A stretch of 64,000 nucleotides of DNA from Aeromonas encheleia (GTDB taxonomy: Bacteria; Pseudomonadota; Gammaproteobacteria; Enterobacterales; Aeromonadaceae), in NCBI RefSeq assembly GCF_900637545.1, contig NZ_LR134376.1, positions 1,011,001 through 1,075,000 on the forward strand, read 5' to 3'. Positions within the stretch are counted from its first letter, which is position 1. Each line of letters starts with the position of its first letter. A model generated the notes under the pieces. That model ran no database searches, was not told the DNA's origin, and saw nothing but the letters and a program-made list of their open reading frames with translations. Below are positions 60,045 to 64,000 of the stretch, in pieces. A program made the position numbers and the translations under genes.

Positions 60045-62192
60045 GTGAATCCTATTGTAAAGTCATTCCAGTACGGTCAACACACCGTTACCCTGGAAAC
60101 CGGTGTGATGGCCCGTCAAGCCACTGCGGCCGTAATGGTCAGCATGGACGATACCTGCGTATTTGTGACCGTAGTCGGCAAGAAAGAGGCCGATCACGGC
60201 CGTGATTTCTTCCCGCTGACCGTCAACTACCAGGAGCGTACCTATGCTGCTGGTCGTATCCCGGGTGGTTTCTTCCGTCGCGAAGGCCGTCCGAGCGAAG
60301 GCGAGACCCTCATCTCCCGTCTGATCGACCGTCCTATTCGTCCGCTGTTCCCGGAAGGCTTCCTCAATGAGGTTCAGGTGGTTGCCACCGTCATGTCCGT
60401 GAACCCGGCCGTGTCCCCCGACATCGTTGCCATGATCGGTGCCTCTGCTGCACTGGCCATCTCCGGCATCCCGTTCGGCGGCCCGATTGCTGCTGCCCGC
60501 GTCGGTTACATGAACGGCCAGTACGTGCTGAACCCGACCACCCAGGAACTGCCGCAGAGCGATCTGGACCTGGTCGTCGCCGGTACCGCCAACGCGGTGC
60601 TGATGGTGGAATCCGAAGCGGCCATCCTGTCCGAAGAAGTAATGCTGGGCGCCGTGGTCTATGGCCACGAGCAGATGCAAGTGGTGATCAACGCCATCAA
60701 CGCATTCGCCGCCGACGTGGGTACCCAGCCGTGGGATTGGACCCCGCCTGCGACCAACGAAGCGCTGAAGGCCAAGATTGCCGAGCTGGCCACCGCCGAG
60801 CTGGGTGAAGCCTACCGCATCACCGAGAAGGCCGTGCGTTACGCCGCCATCGGTGCCATCAAGCAGCGTGTGGTCGAGCAGGTTATCGCTGCCGGCGTGG
60901 AAGAAGATGCCAAGAAGATCGGCGAAGAGTTCCACAGCCTGGAAAGCCGCATCGTCCGTGGCCGTGTGGTCCGTGGCGAGCCGCGTATCGATGGTCGCGA
61001 TCCGGAAATGATCCGCGCCCTGTCCGTTGGCACCGGCATCCTGCCGCGTGCTCACGGCTCCGCCCTGTTCACCCGTGGTGAGACTCAGGCGATCGTGGTT
61101 GCGACCCTGGGTACCGAGCGTGACGCCCAGAACATCGACGAGCTGGCCGGCCACCGCGCCGACCGCTTCATGCTGCACTACAACTTCCCACCGTACTGCG
61201 TCGGCGAGACCGGCATGATGGGTAGCCCGAAGCGTCGTGAGATCGGTCACGGTCGTCTGGCCAAGCGTGGCGTTGCTGCCGTGATGCCGAGCGCCGCCGA
61301 GTTCCCGTACGTGGTGCGCGTGGTGTCTGAAATCACCGAATCCAACGGTTCCTCCTCCATGGCCTCCGTTTGTGGTTCCTCCCTGGCGCTGATGGACGCG
61401 GGTGTGCCGATCAAGGCCTCCGTTGCCGGTATCGCCATGGGTCTGGTGAAGGAAGAAGAAGGTTTCGTCGTGCTGTCCGACATTCTGGGTGACGAAGATC
61501 ACCTGGGCGACATGGACTTCAAGGTGGCCGGTACTACCCAGGGTATCACCGCGCTGCAGATGGACATCAAGATCGAAGGCATCACCAAAGAGATCATGGA
61601 GATTGCCCTCAAGCAAGCCCGTGGCGCTCGCCTGCACATCCTGAAGGTCATGGACGAAGCCATCCAGGCTCCCCGTGCCGAGATCTCCGATTTCGCCCCG
61701 CGCATCCACACCATCAAGATCAATCCTGAGAAGATCAAGGATGTGATCGGCAAGGGTGGTTCCGTGATCCGTGCCCTGACCGAAGAGACCGGCACCAACA
61801 TCGAGCTGGATGATGACGGCACCGTCCGCATCTCCGCCGTTGCCAACGAAGCCGCCATGGAAGCCATCCGTCGTATCGAGGCCATCACCGCCGAGATCGA
61901 AGTGAACCGCATCTATGAAGGCAAGGTTGTGCGTCTGGCCGATTTCGGCGCCTTCGTCAACATCCTGCCGGGTAAAGACGGTCTGGTACACATCTCCCAG
62001 ATCACCGATGCCCGCGTGCAGAACGTGGCCGACTTCCTGAAGATCGGTGATGTTGTGAAGGTGAAGGTACTGGAAGTGGACCGTCAAGGCCGCGTGCGTC
62101 TCTCCATCAAGGAAGCGAATGCATCGACCGAAGCCGCCGCCCCGGTTGCTGACGTGGCCGTTGCCGCCGTCGAAGAGCCGACTGCCGAATAA
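60045..62192 (+). CDS. pnp: Polyribonucleotide nucleotidyltransferase (PNPase)
   Basis: PNPase degrades RNA 3' to 5' with phosphate and is part of the RNA degradosome. The 715-residue protein has two RNase PH domains (first with [21 protein letters not shown]; second with [20 protein letters not shown]). A KH domain ([15 protein letters not shown]) and an S1 domain ([26 protein letters not shown]) follow. The start is GTG at 60045, with AAAAGGA 7 bp before it. Confidence 0.97.
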   Translation: MNPIVKSFQYGQHTVTLETGVMARQATAAVMVSMDDTCVFVTVVGKKEADHGRDFFPLTVNYQERTYAAGRIPGGFFRREGRPSEGETLISRLIDRPIRPLFPEGFLNEVQVVATVMSVNPAVSPDIVAMIGASAALAISGIPFGGPIAAARVGYMNGQYVLNPTTQELPQSDLDLVVAGTANAVLMVESEAAILSEEVMLGAVVYGHEQMQVVINAINAFAADVGTQPWDWTPPATNEALKAKIAELATAELGEAYRITEKAVRYAAIGAIKQRVVEQVIAAGVEEDAKKIGEEFHSLESRIVRGRVVRGEPRIDGRDPEMIRALSVGTGILPRAHGSALFTRGETQAIVVATLGTERDAQNIDELAGHRADRFMLHYNFPPYCVGETGMMGSPKRREIGHGRLAKRGVAAVMPSAAEFPYVVRVVSEITESNGSSSMASVCGSSLALMDAGVPIKASVAGIAMGLVKEEEGFVVLSDILGDEDHLGDMDFKVAGTTQGITALQMDIKIEGITKEIMEIALKQARGARLHILKVMDEAIQAPRAEISDFAPRIHTIKINPEKIKDVIGKGGSVIRALTEETGTNIELDDDGTVRISAVANEAAMEAIRRIEAITAEIEVNRIYEGKVVRLADFGAFVNILPGKDGLVHISQITDARVQNVADFLKIGDVVKVKVLEVDRQGRVRLSIKEANASTEAAAPVADVAVAAVEEPTAE

Positions 62193-62210
62193 GGCTGCCG
62201 TGCCGTCAAG

Positions 62211-62236
62211 AAGCCGACCTCAGGGTCGGCTTTTTT
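62211..62236 (+). terminator. Terminator of pnp
   Basis: AAGCCGACC-TCAG-GGTCGGCTT plus four T, 18 bp past the stop. Confidence 0.92.
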
Positions 62237-62325
62237 GTGCCCGCGTCTCGGGCGCCGTTGTTTCTTATGAGCCCCTCTGCTACAACAGTGGGCTCCCCGT
62301 GCGACGGGTAACAAGGAGCAGTACG

Positions 62326-63543
62326 ATGTCGTGGGCCCTCCTCAGGCAGTTTCCCCCCCTGGTCTGGACCGTGATCCTGGGCACCTTCCTGGTGCGCACC
62401 AGCTATTACATGGTCTGGCCCTTTCTCTCCATCTTGCTCTATCGGGAGTATGCGCTCTCGGCCACCAGCATAGGGGCCATGCTGGGCGCGAGTGCGGCGC
62501 TCTCGACCCTGATCAGCTTCTACGGCGGCTGGCTGTCGGACCGGCTGGGGCGACGCAACATCCTGCTGGCGGGCTGCCTGGTCGCGTTGCTCTGCTATGG
62601 CCTGCTCGGTTTCTCCCACTCTGTGCTCTGGTTGGGGCTCGGGGTGATCGGCAGCGGCCTCGCCTCCGGGCTCATCGATGCCCCCGGCAAGGCGCTGATG
62701 GCCGACAGCCTAGATTCCCCCAAGGCCCGCGAGCTGGCGCTGCACCTGCGTTACTTCCTGCTCAACCTGGGGGCGGCGATCGGACCTCTGCTCGGAGTGA
62801 CCCTCGGCATCAGCGCCCAGCAGCAGACCTTCCTGCTGCTCTCCGGCAGCTATCTGTTGCTGGGCGCCGCCTTCGTCTGGGGCTTTCGTCGGCTGAGGAA
62901 GCAAGAGGTGCGCAGCAGCGGGCTGGGCCTGCGCGATGCCATCAGGGTGCTGTGGCTAGATCGGGGCTTTCTGTTGCTGGTGATGGCCAACCTGCTGATG
63001 GTGCTGGTCTATTCCCAGTTTCATTCGCCGCTGGTGCAGTACCTGACCCGGGCCGAGACCCCCGAGGTGGCGCGACTGGTCGCCATCCTGGTAACGATCA
63101 ATGCGCTGACCGTGGTGGTGCTGCAATTCCCGCTGCTGCATCTGCTCGCGCGCTGGCCGGGCAAGGTGCGGCTGCAGCTCGGCATCATGCTGTTTCTGGG
63201 GGCTCAGGTGCTGTTTGCGCTGGGGGATCCCGCCCAGTGGTCGCACTGGATCGGGGCCGTGCTGCTGCTGAGCGTGGGGGAGACCATCTTGTTCCCGCTG
63301 CTCAACGTGCTGATCGATCAGATGTCTCCCCCTCATCTGAAAGGGAGCTATTTCGGGGCCGGCGCTTTAGCCGGACTGGGCGGCGCCATAGGGGCCGTGC
63401 TGGGAGGCTGGATCATCGAGCGGTGGAGCGGGCAGTCACTCTACATCCTGATGACGCTGCTCTGTGTGCTGACTTCCTTGCTGTATGCCTGGGGAGCGCG
63501 GATCCCGCGCCCCGCCCTGGCGAGAGCCGGCGCCGGCTCCTGA
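62326..63543 (+). CDS. Major facilitator superfamily transporter
   Basis: The 405-residue product has about twelve membrane helices and motif A of MFS antiporters in the first cytoplasmic loop (GGWLSDRLGRRNILL). The DHA1-type motif near helix 5 (LGAAIGPLLG) suggests a proton-driven exporter. AAGGAG lies 7 bp before the ATG at 62326. The substrate is unknown. A basic loop (RRLRKQE) separates the two halves. It converges with the DsrE gene with a 3 bp gap. Confidence 0.85.
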   Translation: MSWALLRQFPPLVWTVILGTFLVRTSYYMVWPFLSILLYREYALSATSIGAMLGASAALSTLISFYGGWLSDRLGRRNILLAGCLVALLCYGLLGFSHSVLWLGLGVIGSGLASGLIDAPGKALMADSLDSPKARELALHLRYFLLNLGAAIGPLLGVTLGISAQQQTFLLLSGSYLLLGAAFVWGFRRLRKQEVRSSGLGLRDAIRVLWLDRGFLLLVMANLLMVLVYSQFHSPLVQYLTRAETPEVARLVAILVTINALTVVVLQFPLLHLLARWPGKVRLQLGIMLFLGAQVLFALGDPAQWSHWIGAVLLLSVGETILFPLLNVLIDQMSPPHLKGSYFGAGALAGLGGAIGAVLGGWIIERWSGQSLYILMTLLCVLTSLLYAWGARIPRPALARAGAGS

Positions 63544-63546
63544 CGG

Positions 63547-63900
63547 CTAGAAACTCAGCACCTTGTCGGCCGCCAGGGTCCACTGGGCCAGCAGGGGCAG
63601 GGTGCCTATCTCTATGCCCTCGATGAGGGGCAGGGTACTGATGCCGCGCGCGTCTGTGCAGCTCTTGCACAGCCGGATCGCGGTGCCCTGTGCCAGCAGG
63701 ATCTCCAGCATCTGGCGCAGGTTGTAGCCCTCGGCCGGCGCCTGGCTCGCCAGCGCGGCGCCGACGGCGTCGGACATCAGGAATAGTTTCAGGATGACGC
63801 CGCCCTGCTCGTTGAGGGCGATGGCAAGGCGCAGGGCATTGAACAGGGATTCGCTGCCGTAGGGGGCACCGTTGGCGATGATGACGAACTGTTGCTTCAT
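63547..63900 (-). CDS. DsrE/F family protein
   Basis: The 117-residue protein has the DsrE fold: FVIIANGAPYGSESLFNALRLAIAL, VILKLFLMSDAVGAAL, and a cysteine pair at LCKSCTDARGI. Family members relay sulfur or act in tRNA thiolation. This one lacks TusBCD partners nearby, and like E. coli YchN it has no assigned role. GGAG lies 6 bp before the ATG at 63900. The remaining 100 bp of the window to 64000 show no gene. Confidence 0.8.
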   Translation of the reverse strand: MKQQFVIIANGAPYGSESLFNALRLAIALNEQGGVILKLFLMSDAVGAALASQAPAEGYNLRQMLEILLAQGTAIRLCKSCTDARGISTLPLIEGIEIGTLPLLAQWTLAADKVLSF

Positions 63901-64000
63901 GTGAGACTCCATGCTGAAAGCCGTTATTGTAGCGCCATCTCGCGGGAACTGGCGTGATGTTGCGCAAACCCTGTCGTACCCTTTGAGTCTTCGGCTTGAC

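Noticed and set aside
60063-62087. 674-codon minus-strand frame over pnp
   Set aside because: Shadow of PNPase, which is complete on the plus strand.

Overview
The window is a stretch of gammaproteobacterial chromosome with high G+C content. Gene order and protein sequences point to Aeromonas or a very close relative. The evidence is the metY-rimP-nusA-infB-rbfA-truB-rpsO-pnp block, the nrdR-ribDE-ribBA-ribH-nusB-thiL-pgpA block, and polar-flagellar (Vibrio-type) PomAB next to xseB-ispA-dxs. No phage, insertion sequence, plasmid or CRISPR array is visible. Most genes are housekeeping; the accessory character lies in the first 25 kb and in the gaps between genes.

Layout. 1-7.2 kb: sppA (minus, running off the window) diverges from fadH, followed by an autotransporter-like outer-membrane protein with a Pro-rich repeat tract, and the nitroreductase ydjA. 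7.2-10.3 kb: an intergenic region full of hairpins, then leftward genes for a maltose-type O-acetyltransferase, a D-2-hydroxyacid dehydrogenase and prmA. 10.3-10.8 kb: a 0.5 kb gap that appears to hold two tandem, sigma54-promoted small RNA genes. 10.8-14.2 kb: an MDR oxidoreductase with a divergent LysR regulator, and a PTS EIICB permease. 14.3-18.5 kb: aroQ-accB-accC-yhdT-panF, the start of fatty-acid synthesis plus pantothenate uptake. 18.7-24.8 kb: acs, a PAS-GGDEF-EAL protein, a membrane protein, a TorD-family chaperone, a GFA-family protein and a zinc-ribbon membrane protein, all leftward.

25.3-33.9 kb: glyA with a PurR-like box, two small genes that look inserted, then nrdR and the riboflavin genes, nusB, thiL and pgpA. 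34.5-40 kb: a peptide-type ABC importer with a two-domain ATPase, a binding protein and two permeases. 40-43 kb: dxs-ispA-xseB (leftward isoprenoid genes), divergent from pomAB (sodium-type flagellar stator), which has a sigma28-like promoter. 45-51.6 kb: greA, a PilZ-like protein, yhbY, rlmE-ftsH and folP-glmM. 51.7-62.2 kb: tpiA-secG-tRNA-Leu, tRNA-fMet-rimP-nusA-infB-rbfA-truB-rpsO-pnp, the translation and RNA-turnover block. The end carries an MFS exporter and a DsrE-family protein.

Two results stand out. First, 10409-10687 carries two consecutive units, each made of a sigma54-type -24/-12 element, a 5' hairpin, a short unstructured stretch and an intrinsic terminator. They lie on the strand opposite to both flanking genes. 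Second, gene boundaries repeatedly carry a diverged copy of a gene end displaced by roughly 85-107 bp: the fadH 5' end, the maa 3' end, the nrdR 3' end and the junction of the two peptide permeases. The glyA terminator half is also repeated on the far side of a two-gene insert. In the coding copies many changes are synonymous, which suggests leftovers from recombination with related but diverged DNA.
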